Assembly: GCA_945861585.1 (NCBI GenBank)
Contig: CAMAVC010000002.1
Location: 1-64,000 of the forward strand
DNA length: 64,000 bases
Source: Planctomicrobium piriforme
Lineage (GTDB): Bacteria > Planctomycetota > Planctomycetia > Pirellulales > UBA1268
Direction: 5' to 3'
Positions 63,563 through 64,000 of the stretch are shown here, piece by piece. The notes under the pieces are model-generated. The model had not been told where the DNA came from. It saw nothing but the letters and a program-made list of their open reading frames with translations, and searched no databases. A program made the position numbers and the translations under genes. The stretch's first letter is position 1. Each line of letters begins with the position of its first letter.

Positions 63563-63696
63563 GACAGGCTTCAGCCTGTCGGGAAGGTAGGACAGGCTTC
63601 AGCCTGTCGGCAGGTTGACAGGCTAAAGCCTGTCCTACGCGCAGGTTGACAGGCTAAAGCCTGTCCTACGCGCAGGTTGACAGGCTCAAGCCTGTC
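63563..63696. repeat. Palindromic repeat array, five copies, three in 31-bp tandem units
   Basis: Copies lie at 63563-63580 and 63591-63608 (TTC form), and at 63617-63634, 63648-63665 and 63679-63696 (minus-sense form; centre AA, AA, CA in place of GA). The last three are spaced exactly 31 bases apart and share flanking GCAGGTT and CCTACGC. On the minus strand the last copy directly follows the TAG stop of folD. It fills the end of the 312-base gap before the ABC exporter; the rest of that gap (63385-63562) shows nothing recognisable. Confidence 0.92.
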
Positions 63697-64000
63697 CTAC
63701 ATAGCCAGCTCCGCGGCCAGAAGCGTGTTGGCCAGGAGCATCGCCACCGTCAGCGGGCCCACGCCGCCCGGCACCGGCGAAATCTGGCCGGCCACGTTCT
63801 TCACGGCCTCGAAGTCGACGTCGCCCACGAGCCGGCCCTTGCCGTCTTCCTCGATCCGGTTGATGCCGACGTCGATCACGGCAGCGCCCGGTTTCACCAT
63901 GTCGGCCGTGATCAGCCGTGGCCTGCCCACCGCCGCCACGAGGATGTCGGCCCGGCGGCAGTGGTCGGCGAGATCGGCCGAGCGGCTATGGCAGAGCGTC
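63697..64000 (-). CDS. folD: Bifunctional methylenetetrahydrofolate dehydrogenase/cyclohydrolase, C-terminal part
   Basis: This folate one-carbon enzyme runs off the window end; 101 codons are visible. The segment contains [40 protein letters not shown] and the C-terminal signature [19 protein letters not shown], which is diagnostic for FolD. The upstream residues in the window ([18 protein letters not shown]) continue the NADP-binding domain. The stop TAG abuts the palindromic repeat array. Confidence 0.96.
   Translation of the reverse strand, partial: TLCHSRSADLADHCRRADILVAAVGRPRLITADMVKPGAAVIDVGINRIEEDGKGRLVGDVDFEAVKNVAGQISPVPGGVGPLTVAMLLANTLLAAELAM

Noticed and set aside
63563-63696. CRISPR array
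   Set aside because: The regularly spaced repeats are only 18-31 bp, the spacing includes repeat flank rather than unique spacers, and no cas gene is present.

Overview
The window is GC-rich bacterial chromosome that reads as a planctomycete, most likely of the Pirellula/Rhodopirellula side. This placement is inferred from lineage-typical families: a cysteine-rich YTV-repeat cell-wall protein, a giant DUF11 protein with an LEPR-XLL-like N-terminus, a BBP7-like outer-membrane barrel, a DUF1559 pseudopilin-like protein and two PEP-CTERM proteins. No rRNA, CRISPR array, prophage or plasmid genes were seen. Two tRNA genes are present (Gln-UUG and Arg-UCG).

Layout. 1-11.7 kb: the end of smc, an HTH-receiver protein, fumC, a large exported protein of unknown function, a holB/tmk/TPR operon, divergent mutY, and a thuA-like gene overlapping carA. 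11.7-16.5 kb: a small Cys-rich secreted protein, a decayed sigma-factor/VWA remnant, a glycosyltransferase, a PEP-CTERM protein and trxB. 16.6-21 kb: cstA overlapping a DUF2256 gene, and an S9 prolyl oligopeptidase. 21-25.8 kb: a leftward operon recO-bamD (one fused frame), lptE-like, folP, proA. 26-34.4 kb: leftward purA-uppS-cdsA, then phoH-pgpH-ybeY-CNNM/CorC, mostly joined by 4-base stop/start overlaps. 34.6-40.1 kb: an RluD-type synthase, DUF1559 and PEP-CTERM genes, tRNA-Gln, selO, rex. 40.4-49.2 kb: a surface-protein block made of the YTV protein, a 1795-residue DUF11 protein and the BBP7-like barrel. 49.3-53.7 kb: tRNA-Arg, an FHA protein, and a GH38-like gene/cmk/plsC operon. 53.9-64 kb: a 1046-residue exported protein, a Ser/Thr kinase with a degenerate receiver domain, cysH, rhaB, a zinc-ribbon membrane protein, an ABC exporter and the end of folD.

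Most genes are housekeeping functions: DNA replication and repair, nucleotide and lipid-carrier synthesis, outer-membrane assembly, sulfur and redox metabolism. The accessory content is mainly cell-envelope and extracellular proteins.

Two families of intergenic repeats stand out. The first is an 18-bp palindrome (GACAGGCTTCAGCCTGTC) in 16 copies at seven loci. In four cases it directly follows a TAG that is the stop codon of the neighbouring gene, and at one PEP-CTERM gene it is read through into the protein tail. The second is a longer inverted-repeat element in three related copies. Other notable points are the in-frame RecO-BamD fusion with an internal lipoprotein signal, the YTV protein with two repeat types, and the kinase whose receiver domain lacks its acceptor aspartate. 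Functions are inferred from reading the translations; no database search was possible.
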